Assembly (NCBI GenBank): GCA_903939115.1
Contig: CAJAFV010000077.1
Span: forward strand, 1-64,000
Direction: 5' to 3'
Origin: an uncultured Geobacteraceae bacterium
GTDB lineage: Bacteria; Desulfobacterota; Desulfuromonadia; Geobacterales; Pseudopelobacteraceae
DNA: 64,000 nt
In this document: positions 42,931-52,763 of the stretch, one piece after another
Position numbering within the stretch: the stretch's first letter is position 1
Layout: each line of letters starts with the position of its first letter
Translations under genes and position numbers: made by a program
Notes under the pieces: generated by a model
Database searches by the model: none
What the model was told of the DNA's origin: nothing
The model's input: only the letters and a program-made list of their open reading frames with translations

Positions 42931-43731
42931 TCAATCTTTGTCAGGGATTACAATTGACCCTTTGCCGAGTTTTGCCGCGAGTTCTTTTGCCGAATCCGCA
43001 TCAAGGTGCTTGCCTACACGCACTCGATACCAGGTGCCTTTGTCTCCCAGATGAGACTCCACGATACCGACACTATATCCTTTTGCAGCCAGTTTGCTGC
43101 GCAATGCCTCTGCTTCTGACCTGAGACTGAATGAAGCGACCTGAACAGTGAGACTACTGTTTTCCGGTCGTGTGCTGGTAGCCTGTTTTGTCGGAGCGGC
43201 CTTGACCGGCTGGTCCTGAGTGGCTTCATCCTGTTGGGGCAGGGGAGGTTTGGTAATGTTGGTGGGCATGGCTGCCTGCAGAGGTACCTTTGCCGTCTTC
43301 TCCTCTTTTGTATTAATTCCGCTACCCAGCGTATTACTTCTCTGGCCGCTGGGGAGTGTCTTGTAAAAGCTGAGCGGCGGATCATTAGCCGGTGGTGCCC
43401 CTGGAGCAGATGGCTGTTGGGTGGCACTGTTGCCCGCCTGTGGCTGTGGTTCCGCAACAGGCGGTGCCGGTCGCTGAACTGGCGGCTGAGCTTTGACCTG
43501 TTGCGGACTGTTTTCGAGGCTTTGCTGCTCCATTGCCGCCTTAAAGGCTTTTTTTGCAGAACGCTGGGAAAGGAACCAGCCGCTGCCAAAGCCGATGCTG
43601 AGGCAGAGGAAGCCGGTAATAAAGACGGCAATCAGTACGCCTCCGGAAGACTCTTTTCGAGGGCGGTTCTGACTGCTGTTCCCCTGAGGAACGCTGCACG
43701 ACTTTTTTGGTTCACTATAATCAATACGCAT
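42931..43731 (-). CDS. SPOR-domain membrane protein
   Basis: 266 residues: a short cytoplasmic N terminus, one transmembrane segment (GVLIAVFITGFLCLSIGFGSG, about 32 to 52), a long Pro/Gln/Ala-rich linker, and a C-terminal SPOR domain (about 190 to 262) with LTVQVASFSLRSEAEALRSKLAAKGYSV and WYRVRVGKHLDADSAKELAAKL. SPOR domains bind denuded peptidoglycan glycan at division sites. It lies 12 bases downstream of argS, a common position for such genes in this group. Confidence 0.9.
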   Translation of the reverse strand: MRIDYSEPKKSCSVPQGNSSQNRPRKESSGGVLIAVFITGFLCLSIGFGSGWFLSQRSAKKAFKAAMEQQSLENSPQQVKAQPPVQRPAPPVAEPQPQAGNSATQQPSAPGAPPANDPPLSFYKTLPSGQRSNTLGSGINTKEEKTAKVPLQAAMPTNITKPPLPQQDEATQDQPVKAAPTKQATSTRPENSSLTVQVASFSLRSEAEALRSKLAAKGYSVGIVESHLGDKGTWYRVRVGKHLDADSAKELAAKLGKGSIVIPDKD

Positions 43732-43743
43732 GGTGTGCCTCCG

Positions 43744-45435
43744 CTACATCCGTTCCGGTGCTGATATGCCCAGGATAGAGAGGGCGCTTTTCAGGGTTTG
43801 AGCGGTCCGCTTCAGCAGGTACAGTCGGGCTTCAGTTAATTTCAGATCTTCGCTAATGACACGGTTTTTGTTGTAGAAGCTATGGAAACAGCTGGCCAGT
43901 TCACTTAAGTAATAGGTCAGACGATGAGGTTCAAAATGAACAGCGCTATCATCAACCGTGTCGGGGAGTGCCGCCAGAAGTTTGATCATCTGGAGATCCT
44001 CCGGTGTAGAGAGGCAGGCCAGGTCGCCTGGCGCCGGCTTTTCGGGTGCGATGAAGCCTTTCTCGGCAGCGTTGTCAAAAATACTGCAGATGCGGGCGTG
44101 GGCATACTGGACATAATAGACCGGATTTTCATTGGTCTGCTGTTTCGCCAGGTCGATATCGAATACCAGTTGGGCATCAGGCTTGCGCATCAGAAAAAAG
44201 AAACGGGTGGCATCACGGCCTACTTCATCGATCAGGTCCCGCAGCGTTACATAGCTGCCGGCCCGCTTGGAAATTTTTACCTCTTCTCCGCCGCGCATGA
44301 CGGTCACCATCTGGTGCAGCACATACTCGGGCCATTCCTGTGGAATCCCGATGTCAAGGGCCTGAAGACCGGCGCGCACACGGGTAACGGTACTGTGGTG
44401 ATCGGATCCCTGTTCGTTGATAACCCGGGTAAAGCCGCGTTCCCACTTAGCCTCGTGATAGGCAACATCCGGTACAAAATAGGTGTAACTGCCGTCAGCT
44501 TTACGCATGACACGATCTTTGTCGTCGCCAAAATCTGTCGAGCGAAGCCAGAGAGCGTTATCCTGCTCATAGGCATGTCCGTTGGCGATCAGTTTTTGTA
44601 CAACGGCCTCGACTCTTCCCTCGCTGTAGAGTGCCGATTCCAGCGTGTAGACATCGAATTTTACATCAAACGCTTCAAGGTCCAGGTCTTGCTCGCGGCG
44701 CAGCCAGGCGACTGCAAAGTGGCGGATGTCATCAATGTTCTCAGGTTCTCCGCAGGCGGTTGTATGCAGGTCTGCGGCCTCTACGGTTTCCCGGGCCAGA
44801 TAGGCTCTGGCCACATCCTTGATGTATTCACCCTGATAGCCGCCTTCCGGCCACCGCGGGTCGTCAGGTTCGATGCCGAGGCAGCGCAGCTGCACAGAAA
44901 GGGCGAGATTGCTGATCTGGACACCGGCGTCGTTATAATAAAATTCGCGTGTCACATCCCAGCCGGCGGCATCAAGGACACGGCAGAGAGTGTCGCCGAT
45001 AGCGGCCCCCCGGCCGTGACCAATGTGCAGAGGTCCGGTCGGATTGGCGCTGACGAACTCAACCTGCACCTTCTTCATGGCTCCGCTGGTGGTCCGGCCA
45101 TACCGGTCACCCTCTTTCTCGATCTCAAGAAGCGTGGCCTGCCATGCCGCTGGCGACACAAATAAATTGATGAACCCGGGGCCGGCGATTTCGCTCTTGG
45201 CCAGAAGCCCATCGCTGTCGCCTAAGTATTTTATGATGATATCAGCGACCTGACGAGGTGCCTTGCGTTCCCCTTTGGCTAACTGCATGGCGATGTTACA
45301 GGAAAAATCTCCATGTTCCGGATTGGCAGGATGGCCGATGATAATGGATGGTAGCGGGAATGTCGTCAGTTCTTGTGCCGCGTGGGCTTTAAGCAGTGCA
45401 GATTCAAGCAGGGGGGCTATTCGGTTTCGCATCAT
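43744..45435 (-). CDS. argS: Arginyl-tRNA synthetase
   Basis: 563 residues, normal length for the class I enzyme. N-terminal additional domain; the HIGH motif is in [20 protein letters not shown], and the C-terminal anticodon-binding DALR domain has [14 protein letters not shown] is replaced by KISKRAG, within the accepted variation. A long rightward frame on the other strand (43924 to 45165) is an antisense shadow. Followed by a SPOR gene. Confidence 0.97.
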   Translation of the reverse strand: MMRNRIAPLLESALLKAHAAQELTTFPLPSIIIGHPANPEHGDFSCNIAMQLAKGERKAPRQVADIIIKYLGDSDGLLAKSEIAGPGFINLFVSPAAWQATLLEIEKEGDRYGRTTSGAMKKVQVEFVSANPTGPLHIGHGRGAAIGDTLCRVLDAAGWDVTREFYYNDAGVQISNLALSVQLRCLGIEPDDPRWPEGGYQGEYIKDVARAYLARETVEAADLHTTACGEPENIDDIRHFAVAWLRREQDLDLEAFDVKFDVYTLESALYSEGRVEAVVQKLIANGHAYEQDNALWLRSTDFGDDKDRVMRKADGSYTYFVPDVAYHEAKWERGFTRVINEQGSDHHSTVTRVRAGLQALDIGIPQEWPEYVLHQMVTVMRGGEEVKISKRAGSYVTLRDLIDEVGRDATRFFFLMRKPDAQLVFDIDLAKQQTNENPVYYVQYAHARICSIFDNAAEKGFIAPEKPAPGDLACLSTPEDLQMIKLLAALPDTVDDSAVHFEPHRLTYYLSELASCFHSFYNKNRVISEDLKLTEARLYLLKRTAQTLKSALSILGISAPERM

Positions 45436-45599
45436 TGTTTTGGCTGCTCTTTCTGGTTGGTGACGGTGTCATTTTCTGTAATATCTTTAATGCTGACATC
45501 CCGGGAAAAATCAGGGCATCTGGCCCCGTTATCCTGGATACTGAAGCGTTTTGAGCAGTTTTCACGCCAGGCACAGACGGCGCAGCTTTGTCGTGACAT
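45432..45599 (-). CDS. 55-aa Cys protein between argS and ftsB-like gene
   Basis: Start at 45599: [20 protein letters not shown] followed by [20 protein letters not shown], four Cys in CxxC, C and C positions. Its last 4 bases overlap the argS start (ATGA), so the two are cotranslated. I recall similar small proteins at this place in related genomes. Likely metal-binding; function unknown. Confidence 0.6.
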   Translation of the reverse strand: MSRQSCAVCAWRENCSKRFSIQDNGARCPDFSRDVSIKDITENDTVTNQKEQPKQ

Positions 45600-45615
45600 C
45601 GTTCCGACCTCACAA

Positions 45616-45918
45616 TTACGGTTGTTTCTTTTCCTGCGGGAACTGGTAGATAACTTCATTGCTGCGCACAAGACCAAAATCTTTACGAGCAATGCTTTCA
45701 AGGTAGCGACGGTCTGATTTAAGCGCCACAATTTCACGCTTCATTTTTTCATTGTCAGTTTTGCTGTCGGCAAGGCGCGCTTCTATTTTGTTCTTGTCCT
45801 GTTTTAGTTCAAAAATCCGCAATAAACCCTTGTCTCCAAAAAATGTGAAGAACAGGACGAATGCCAGGCACCCGGCCGGAATGAAATACATCTTTTTTTG
45901 AAGGGGCAGAGTAAACAT
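45616..45918 (-). CDS. ftsB: FtsB/DivIC-like septum formation initiator
   Basis: 100 residues: one transmembrane segment (FIPAGCLAFVLFFTFFGDKG) followed by a coiled coil (LKQDKNKIEARLADSKTDNEKMKREIVAL) and a terminal short domain with YLESIARKDFGLVRSNEVIY, the LExxAR-x-x-x-GxxxxxE pattern of the family. It would act in the divisome with FtsL/FtsQ. It starts one base from the end of the upstream uxs-like gene, forming a tight run. Confidence 0.85.
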   Translation of the reverse strand: MFTLPLQKKMYFIPAGCLAFVLFFTFFGDKGLLRIFELKQDKNKIEARLADSKTDNEKMKREIVALKSDRRYLESIARKDFGLVRSNEVIYQFPQEKKQP

Positions 45919-46854
45919 TTACCCTTTCCTGATCCTTTCGGCAAAATATGCCGCCGTAGTTTTGAGCCCGTCATTCAGAGCGACCGCAGGTTCCCATGCC
46001 AGCATTTTTCGAGCCAGGGTAATATCAGGCTGACGCTGTTTCGGATCATCCTGTGGCAGCGGCTGAAAAATAATCTTTGACTTCGAGGCCGTTATTGTAA
46101 TGATTTTTTCAGCAAACTCAAGGATTGTATTTTCCACCGGGTTACCAATATTAACCGGGCCGATAAATCCATCACATTCCATCATACGGATCATCCCGTC
46201 AACTAGGTCGGAGACATAGCAGAATGAGCGGGTTTGAGAGCCGTCGCCATAGACGGTGATGTCCTCATTGCGGAGAGCCTGCAGGATGAAGTTTGAGACG
46301 ACGCGACCGTCATTTTCGGCCATGCGCGGGCCATAGGTGTTGAAGATGCGTATAATGCGGATGTCTACGCTGTTCTGGCGGTAGTAATCCATCATCAACG
46401 TTTCAGCAACCCGTTTCCCCTCATCATAGCAGCTGCGAATGCCGATCGGGTTGACGTTGCCCCAGTAATCCTCGGTCTGCGGGTGTATATGGGGATCGCC
46501 GTAGACTTCAGAGGTGGAGGCCTGCAGGATACGGGCCTTGACCCTTTTAGCCATGCCGAGCATGTTGATGGTGCCCATGACGCTGGTTTTTGTGGTTTTT
46601 ACCGGGTTGTACTGGTAGTGGATCGGGGAAGCGGGGCAGGCAAGATTGTAAATGCGATCCACTTCAAGCAGAATCGGCTCGGTTATATCGTGCCTGACAA
46701 GCTCGAAGCGATGGTTGTCCATCAAATGTATGATGTTGTTTTTGCTGCCGGTGAAGAAGTTGTCAAGGCAGATGACGTCATGCCCTTCGTTCAGGAGCCG
46801 TTCGCAGAGATGTGAGCCGACAAAGCCGGCGCCGCCGGTAACCAGTATGCGCAT
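45919..46854 (-). CDS. uxs: UDP-glucuronate decarboxylase (UDP-xylose synthase)
   Basis: 311 residues, extended SDR with NAD-binding [10 protein letters not shown] at residues 7 to 16. Catalytic Tyr/Lys are in [13 protein letters not shown]. Other family marks: [21 protein letters not shown] and [20 protein letters not shown]. It converts UDP-glucuronate to UDP-xylose (or the 4-keto pentose). The next gene upstream makes its substrate, and one base separates the two genes. Confidence 0.9.
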   Translation of the reverse strand: MRILVTGGAGFVGSHLCERLLNEGHDVICLDNFFTGSKNNIIHLMDNHRFELVRHDITEPILLEVDRIYNLACPASPIHYQYNPVKTTKTSVMGTINMLGMAKRVKARILQASTSEVYGDPHIHPQTEDYWGNVNPIGIRSCYDEGKRVAETLMMDYYRQNSVDIRIIRIFNTYGPRMAENDGRVVSNFILQALRNEDITVYGDGSQTRSFCYVSDLVDGMIRMMECDGFIGPVNIGNPVENTILEFAEKIITITASKSKIIFQPLPQDDPKQRQPDITLARKMLAWEPAVALNDGLKTTAAYFAERIRKG

Positions 46855-46855
46855 A

Positions 46856-48202
46856 TTATTTTACTCCGCCGCTGCAGCGTCCGAGCGGGACATACGTAAA
46901 GCCGTTGGCAGCCATCCGGTCAGGTTTGTACAGGTTGCGACCATCCACGACAATCGGCGATCTGAGGGCAGTCTTGATGCGGTCAAAGTCCGGATTACGA
47001 TATTCGCTCCAGTCCGTGATGATCGCCAGGGCATCAGCTCCGTCCAGGATAGCATATTGGTTGCTGCTGTATTCGATCCTGTTGCCGAAATAATGCTGGG
47101 CTTCTTTGAGCGCTTCCGGATCATGGGCGCGCACTGTGGCTCCTGCAGCAAGCAGGCGCTCAATGATGGTAATGGCCGGAGCTTCGCGCATATCGTCGGT
47201 ACGGGGTTTGAAGGAGAGTCCCCAGCAGGCGACAGTGCGACCGACCAGTGGCCGCTCTTCGTCGGGGGAGCTGAGCAGTTTGATCAGTTTGTCGGCCAGG
47301 ACCTCTTTCTGGTGTTCGTTGACCTCTTCGACCGCTTTCAGCAGCAGGAAGTCATAGTTGGACTCTTCGGCGGTTTTTATGAGGGCTTTAACGTCTTTGG
47401 GGAAACAGGAGCCACCGTAACCGGGGCCGGGGAAAAGAAAGTCGTAGCCGATGCGGGTGTCAGAACCGATCCCCTCACGAACCGCCATAACATCTGCCCC
47501 CATCCGTTCACAGAGTCCCGCTATCTGGTTCATGAAGGAGATGCGTGTGGCGAGCATGGCGTTGGCGGCGTATTTGGTCATTTCGGCGCTGCGGATATCC
47601 ATGACGATCATGCGGTTCTGTTTGCGCATGAAGGGGTCGTAGAGCTCTTTCATTATTTCAGCGGTACGGACGTTGTCGCAGCCGATAACGACGCGGTCCG
47701 GTTTCATGAAGTCATCTATGGCGGCCCCTTCCTTGAGGAATTCGGGGTTGGAAACAACATCGAATTCCAACTCTGCAGCACGGGTCGTCAACTCTTCCTG
47801 GATTGCGGCACGAACCTTGTCGGCGGTACCGACCGGGACGGTTGATTTATCAACAATTATTTTGAAGCCGTTCATGGTGCGGCCGATATCGCGAGCGACA
47901 CCAAGGACGTATTTGAGGTCGGCTGAACCATCTTCACCCGGAGGGGTACCAACGGCGATGAAGCAGACCAGGGAGGCTTTGACCGCTTCCTCCATGTCGA
48001 CGGTAAAAGAGAGGCGCCCCTCGGACTGGTTGCGCACGATCATCTCTTTGAGGCCCGGTTCATAGATCGGGATGATACCCTGTTTAAGGTTGTCAATTCT
48101 CGCGTGGTCGATATCGACGGCGATGACGCTGTTGCCGCTTTCGGCAAAACAGGCTGCAGCCACCAGGCCGACATAGCCGGCGCCAAAAATACAAATTTTC
48201 AT
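46856..48202 (-). CDS. ugd: UDP-glucose 6-dehydrogenase
   Basis: 448 residues. Makes UDP-glucuronate from UDP-glucose with two NAD. N-terminal Rossmann motif [17 protein letters not shown]; central [15 protein letters not shown]; the catalytic Cys in [17 protein letters not shown]-terminal [14 protein letters not shown]. Immediately upstream of uxs, so the pair provides UDP-glucuronate and UDP-xylose for surface polysaccharide. The long opposite frame at 46652 to 47845 is a shadow. Confidence 0.95.
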   Translation of the reverse strand: MKICIFGAGYVGLVAAACFAESGNSVIAVDIDHARIDNLKQGIIPIYEPGLKEMIVRNQSEGRLSFTVDMEEAVKASLVCFIAVGTPPGEDGSADLKYVLGVARDIGRTMNGFKIIVDKSTVPVGTADKVRAAIQEELTTRAAELEFDVVSNPEFLKEGAAIDDFMKPDRVVIGCDNVRTAEIMKELYDPFMRKQNRMIVMDIRSAEMTKYAANAMLATRISFMNQIAGLCERMGADVMAVREGIGSDTRIGYDFLFPGPGYGGSCFPKDVKALIKTAEESNYDFLLLKAVEEVNEHQKEVLADKLIKLLSSPDEERPLVGRTVACWGLSFKPRTDDMREAPAITIIERLLAAGATVRAHDPEALKEAQHYFGNRIEYSSNQYAILDGADALAIITDWSEYRNPDFDRIKTALRSPIVVDGRNLYKPDRMAANGFTYVPLGRCSGGVK

Positions 48203-48267
48203 AAACCTCTCCCGAAGTGATTTTTATTTGGTACTCTATAGCACACTATCCATCTGAAATTCCAGGT

Positions 48268-49113
48268 TTAAGCGCAATCAGTATTGTTTTTTAATCTCAG
48301 TGCCTCACTATACGCCTCACTCCGTGAAACTCCTGAAATTACGGCGGCCTGTTTTGCGACATCTTTAATTGAAAGCGTGCCGTCAGCCATCAAGCGATCC
48401 AGGACATGTTCCAGAGACTCATGCTCCGGTGGCACATCAGCCCCCGGTGCGATTAAAAGCACCACTTCACCGCGCACAATGCCGTGCGAAACAGCATCGA
48501 TAACCTCCGATACGCTGCCGCGGATGCACTCTTCAAACATCTTGGTAAGCTCCCGCGCAACTATCACCTGCCGTTCACCCAGCAGTTCGCGAATATCGGT
48601 GAGGGTATCTGCCAATCTATGGGGGGCTTCATACAGTACCAGTGTGCCGGGGAGGGCGCTCATTCCTGAAAGAAAGGTGCGGCGTTTCCCCTGACGGGAT
48701 GGTGGAAAACCGGCGAATGTGAAGGTATCGGTCGGCAGGCCTGACGCAGAAAGGGCCGTGATGGCGGCACATGCTCCCGGAAGCGGAACGACTGGAATCC
48801 CTTCGGCTACAGCATCGCGAACCAGTTGATACCCCGGGTCGGAGATGCAGGGGGTGCCTGCATCAGATATCAGCGCCACCGATTTTCCCTGGCGCAGCGC
48901 ATGTAGGATGCGCTCCCCTTTGATCTGCTGATTGTGGTCGAAATAGGAGGTCAGTGGCTTGGATATGCCAAAGTGGTTGAGGAGTTTGAGCGAGTGCCGG
49001 GTATCCTCGGCGGCGATCAGATCAACCTCGCCAAGAATACGTACCGCCCGATAGGTCATGTCTTCGAGGTTACCGATCGGCGTGGCGATGATGTACAGGG
49101 TAGGGGGCGTCAT
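48268..49113 (-). CDS. rsmI: 16S rRNA 2'-O-methyltransferase RsmI
   Basis: 281 residues. Methylates C1402 of 16S rRNA with SAM. Motifs: LYIIATPIGNLEDMTYRAV at the N terminus, AAEDTRHSLKLLNHF, LISDAGTPCISDPGY (the SAM-binding GTP-SDPG segment), VPLPGACAAITALSASGLPT and FAGFPPSRQGKRR. Length is normal for the family. It starts on the last base of the LysE gene's stop (1-base overlap). Confidence 0.96.
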   Translation of the reverse strand: MTPPTLYIIATPIGNLEDMTYRAVRILGEVDLIAAEDTRHSLKLLNHFGISKPLTSYFDHNQQIKGERILHALRQGKSVALISDAGTPCISDPGYQLVRDAVAEGIPVVPLPGACAAITALSASGLPTDTFTFAGFPPSRQGKRRTFLSGMSALPGTLVLYEAPHRLADTLTDIRELLGERQVIVARELTKMFEECIRGSVSEVIDAVSHGIVRGEVVLLIAPGADVPPEHESLEHVLDRLMADGTLSIKDVAKQAAVISGVSRSEAYSEALRLKNNTDCA

Positions 49114-49739
49114 CAGCGTTGTGCCAGCGCCAGTTTAAGCGCAAGGCCGGCAAAAATAGCCGCTGCCGCGCGATTGAGCAGTTTCTGGGCAAACGCTGAT
49201 TTCCGGAAATACTCGCCAAACACTCCGGCCAGAAGGCTGATAGCCCCGAAAATTACGATTGTTGCAATGATAAAAATACCCCCCAAAAGCAGGATTTGCG
49301 TAGGCAAAGAGCCTTTCGCCGGATCGGCGAACTGAGGAAGAAAGGCGAGAAAAAAGATCGACACCTTGGGGTTGGTGATATTCATGATGATGCCGCGCCG
49401 ATAGAGGACGCCAGATTTGAGTTGGTCAACGGCTGCCGTCGCACCGGTTACGGTTCCGGCACGGAAGGCCTGCCACGCCAGATAGAGCAGATATCCTGCA
49501 CCGGAAAATTTCAGGATGGTGAAGGCCACTGCCGATGCCTTGAAAAGAGCTGCCAGTCCGAACGTCACCGCAGTCGTGTGAAACAGCAGTCCGGTGCAGA
49601 GACCGAGCGTAACGAGTAGGCCTGCTTTGCGTCCCTGCTGTGCCGCCTGAGTCATGACAAACAGGTTGTCCGGCCCGGGAGAGAGCGCCAGCAGGATCGA
49701 GGTGGAGAAAAATATGAGCACGGTCTTTGGGTCAAGCAT
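49113..49739 (-). CDS. LysE/RhtB-family exporter
   Basis: 208 residues from ATG 49739, which has AGAGGA in front; the open frame further upstream overlaps the start of rlmI on the other strand. Hallmarks of the RhtB subgroup: STSILLALSPGPDNLFVMTQ at the start (SPGPD), AAQQGRKAGLLVTLGLCTG, and NITNPKVSIFFLAFLPQFAD in the middle. Six hydrophobic segments. It likely exports small amino acids or homoserine lactone-type compounds. Confidence 0.88.
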   Translation of the reverse strand: MLDPKTVLIFFSTSILLALSPGPDNLFVMTQAAQQGRKAGLLVTLGLCTGLLFHTTAVTFGLAALFKASAVAFTILKFSGAGYLLYLAWQAFRAGTVTGATAAVDQLKSGVLYRRGIIMNITNPKVSIFFLAFLPQFADPAKGSLPTQILLLGGIFIIATIVIFGAISLLAGVFGEYFRKSAFAQKLLNRAAAAIFAGLALKLALAQR

Positions 49740-49863
49740 GAATATCCTCTGCCGTTTGTGAAAGTAATTTTTGCCATAATGGTGTACAAGGAAATGGCTG
49801 TCAAGCATGACGGCTGAAATTAATTCCAACCTTGCAACCAGTTGCGCAGGCAAAGGACTCTCC

Positions 49864-51039
49864 ATGACCAGAATAACTCTTAACAAAAATGAAGATCGTC
49901 GTATCAAGTCCGGACATCCCTGGGTCTTCAGCAATGAAATCCGCGAAGTTACCGGGGACCGTTTTGCCGGGATTGCTGCCGAGCTGTATGACGCCGCCGG
50001 CGGTTTCATTGGTATCGGCCATTATAATCCGCATTCGCTGATCGCCTTCCGGCTGGTTTCCCGGCAGCGGGAGGATATCGACAGCGTGGAGTTCTTCGAA
50101 GGGCGGATTGCCGCAGCTTTGGCTCACCGTCAGGCCCGTTATCCCGATTTGACCACCTTCCGGGCTGTCTATGGCGAAAGCGACTTCCTGCCGGGGTTGG
50201 TGGTGGACAGATACGGAGACTACCTCTCGCTGCAGCTCCTTTCTGCCGGTATGGAGTGCCGGCGCGAGCAGATTATCGCGGCACTCCGGAACGTGTTGGC
50301 GCCGCTCGGCATTATTGCCCGCAACGACGTGAGCGTCCGCAAGTTGGAAGGGCTGGAAGAAACGGTAGAGATTCTGTGGGGTGACATCCCCGACCGGGTT
50401 GAAATGGTTGAGAATGGACTCCGCTTTCAGGTAAGCCTTCGGGAAGGCCAGAAAACGGGCGGGTTTCTCGATCAAAAACAGAATCATCTGCTGCTGCGTG
50501 AAATCAGTGCCGGAAAAAAAGTTCTCGACTGCTTCTGCTACACCGGCGGCTGGGCGGTGCATGCGGCCGCTTTCGGAGCGCTGTCTGTGCTGGGAGTGGA
50601 TATTTCCGCGCGGGCTGTGGGGCAGGCGAGCAGTCATGCCAAGCTGAATAAAATGTCCGACCGGGTACGTTTTGAGGAGTGTGATGCCTTTGAACGGTTA
50701 CGTTCGCTGCAGCAGGAAGGGGAACGTTTCGGGGTGATCGTCATGGACCCCCCCGCCTTTGTCAAAAGCCGCAAGAACATTGCCGAGGCGACAAAAGGGT
50801 ATCTGACCGTCAATCGCCGGGCGCTGGAACTGCTGGAGCCGGGCGGCTATCTTATCACCTGCTCCTGCTCGTATCATATGGGTCGCGAAGCGTTTCGCGA
50901 CATGCTGATTCAGGCGGCCCGACTGGCAAAACGTGAGGTGCGGCTGGTGGAAACATGCTCTCAGGCGGCGGACCATCCGGTGCTGCTGTCGTTTCCGGAG
51001 TCGGAATATCTGAAATGTTTTGTGCTGCAGGCGGTCTGA
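49864..51039 (+). CDS. rlmI: 23S rRNA methyltransferase RlmI-type (PUA + SAM domain)
   Basis: 391 residues from ATG 49864 (AAAGGA); a distal ATG at 49807 is less likely. PUA domain at 1 to 80 (NKNEDRRIKSGHPWVFSNEI and AAGGFIGIGHYNPHSLIAFR). The methyltransferase part has VLDCFCYTGGWAVHAA (SAM motif I), FGVIVMDPPAFVKSR and GGYLITCSCSYHMG. RlmI methylates C1962 of 23S rRNA in E. coli; the exact target here is inferred from the family. Confidence 0.9.
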   Translation: MTRITLNKNEDRRIKSGHPWVFSNEIREVTGDRFAGIAAELYDAAGGFIGIGHYNPHSLIAFRLVSRQREDIDSVEFFEGRIAAALAHRQARYPDLTTFRAVYGESDFLPGLVVDRYGDYLSLQLLSAGMECRREQIIAALRNVLAPLGIIARNDVSVRKLEGLEETVEILWGDIPDRVEMVENGLRFQVSLREGQKTGGFLDQKQNHLLLREISAGKKVLDCFCYTGGWAVHAAAFGALSVLGVDISARAVGQASSHAKLNKMSDRVRFEECDAFERLRSLQQEGERFGVIVMDPPAFVKSRKNIAEATKGYLTVNRRALELLEPGGYLITCSCSYHMGREAFRDMLIQAARLAKREVRLVETCSQAADHPVLLSFPESEYLKCFVLQAV

Positions 51040-51042
51040 TCT

Positions 51043-52761
51043 GTGCTTCTCGTCCTGCTTGTACTGGCGTGTCTCTCTGGTTACCCTGCGTCCGCATCTG
51101 CTGTAGAGATTGACGTTACATCCCAGCCGACCATTGTGGTCGGCGGCGACCGGGATTACCCGCCGTATGAATTTCTCGACAAGGATGGCCGGCCGTCCGG
51201 CTATAATGTCGATCTGACCCGGGCGATCGCCGATGTCATGGGGATGAAGGTCGAGTTCCGGTTCGGCGGCTGGTCGGAGATGCGCAACGCACTTATTGGC
51301 GGCTCAGTCGGCGTTCTGCAGGGGATTTCCTACTCGGAAGAGCGCACCAGAACCCTCTCGTTTTCCCCTCCGCACACCATCATCAATCATGCCATTTTTG
51401 CCCGCAAGGAGACTCCTGCGGTCAGTACGATTGAAGAGCTGCGCGGCAAGGAGATAGTCGTGTTCCGTGACGGCATCATGCACGATTATCTGGCTTCGCT
51501 CGGTTTCGAAAAAAACCTGATAATGACCGAGACACCGGCTGATGCGCTGCGCTTGCTGGCGTCCGGGAAGCATGACTATGCCGTACTTGCCATGCTCCCC
51601 GGCATGTACATCATCCGCGAACACAAGCTGACCAATCTGGTGCCGGTGGCCAGGAGTATTTCTACCCAGAGATACTGCTATGCAGTCAGGAAAGATAATG
51701 AAGAGCTGCTGGCCCGCTTCAACGAGGGGTTGGCGATTCTGAAGAAAACCGGACAGTACCAGGAAATTTACAATCGTTGGCTGGGGGTGCTCGGTCCGCC
51801 GAAAGTGACCTGGGAAAAGGCTGCCTGGTACGGTGCTATTGTGCTGGGACCACTGCTTATGGTTCTGGCCGGTACGGTGATCTGGTCCCGTACGCTGCAA
51901 AAGCAGGTCGCCGAGCGCACAGAAGAGCTGGCGCTGGAAGTAGCCGAGCGGAAACGTGCGCTGGATGAATTGAAGCTCCATCAGGACAAGCTGATACAGG
52001 CCGACAAGATGGCTTCCCTCGGTATTCTCGTGGCGGGAGTGGCGCATGAGATCAACAACCCGAACGGGCTGATCCTGCTCAATATGCCGATCTTGCGTGA
52101 GGTGTACCGCGATGCGGAGGAGGTTCTTGAAGAGCGCTATATAAACCAGGGTGATTTTACCCTGGGTGGGCTGCCGTACTCACGCATGCGCGACGAAGTC
52201 CCCCATCTGCTGGAGGAGATGCAGGAGGGGGCCAATCGAATCAAGCGGATTGTGGAGGAGCTGAAGGACTTTGCCCGGTTGGACAGTACGGCGGCAGTTG
52301 AACCGGTTGACGTCAATGCCGTAGTGAAGGCGGCTGTCCGCCTCGTTGATTCATCGCTTCGATCTTCGACAAAGCGCTTCGAAGCAAGTTATGCCACCTC
52401 ACTCCCCACCATTCTCGGCAGCGCCCAACGGATTGAACAGGTAGTCATCAATCTGATTTTGAATGCCTGTCAGGCGCTGCCTGATATGGAGCATGGCATC
52501 TCGGTGACCACAAGTCACGATCAGGCTGCCGGAACAGTTGTCCTCACCGTGACAGATGAAGGGTCCGGTATTGCCCCCGGGCATTTTTCCCACCTGACCG
52601 ACCCCTTTTTCACCACCAAGCGGGAAAGCGGCGGCACCGGACTCGGCCTTTCGGTTTCGGCCACCATTGTCAAAGAGCATAATGGTACTCTGGAATTTGC
52701 ATCAACTCCCGGGGTCGGGACAACCGTGACCCTGGCACTTCCCCAGACTGCGAGGAACTAA
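51043..52761 (+). CDS. Sensor histidine kinase with SBP_bac_3 periplasmic sensor
   Basis: 572 residues from a GTG start 3 bases after the rlmI stop. Signal/anchor (MLLVLLVLACLSGYPASA), then a periplasmic solute-binding domain (about 28 to 245) with VGGDRDYPPYEFLDKDGRPSGYNVDLTRAIA, GVLQGISYSEERT and AVRKDNEELLARFNEGLAIL. One transmembrane helix (about 262 to 283), a coiled coil, HisKA with GVAHEINNPNGLILLN, and HATPase_c with VINLILNACQAL, DEGSGIAPGHF and GGTGLGLSVSATIVKEH. It is paired by position with the sigma-54 regulator next to it, so it likely senses a carboxylate or amino acid. Confidence 0.93.
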   Translation: MLLVLLVLACLSGYPASASAVEIDVTSQPTIVVGGDRDYPPYEFLDKDGRPSGYNVDLTRAIADVMGMKVEFRFGGWSEMRNALIGGSVGVLQGISYSEERTRTLSFSPPHTIINHAIFARKETPAVSTIEELRGKEIVVFRDGIMHDYLASLGFEKNLIMTETPADALRLLASGKHDYAVLAMLPGMYIIREHKLTNLVPVARSISTQRYCYAVRKDNEELLARFNEGLAILKKTGQYQEIYNRWLGVLGPPKVTWEKAAWYGAIVLGPLLMVLAGTVIWSRTLQKQVAERTEELALEVAERKRALDELKLHQDKLIQADKMASLGILVAGVAHEINNPNGLILLNMPILREVYRDAEEVLEERYINQGDFTLGGLPYSRMRDEVPHLLEEMQEGANRIKRIVEELKDFARLDSTAAVEPVDVNAVVKAAVRLVDSSLRSSTKRFEASYATSLPTILGSAQRIEQVVINLILNACQALPDMEHGISVTTSHDQAAGTVVLTVTDEGSGIAPGHFSHLTDPFFTTKRESGGTGLGLSVSATIVKEHNGTLEFASTPGVGTTVTLALPQTARN

Positions 52762-52763
52762 CC

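Noticed and set aside
43924-45165. Long rightward open frame (413 aa) opposite argS
   Set aside because: It lies wholly antisense to argS, whose motifs are clear, and its sequence has no recognisable domain.
46652-47845. Long rightward open frame (397 aa) opposite uxs and ugd
   Set aside because: Antisense to two well-defined sugar-nucleotide genes in GC-rich DNA; a codon-bias artefact.
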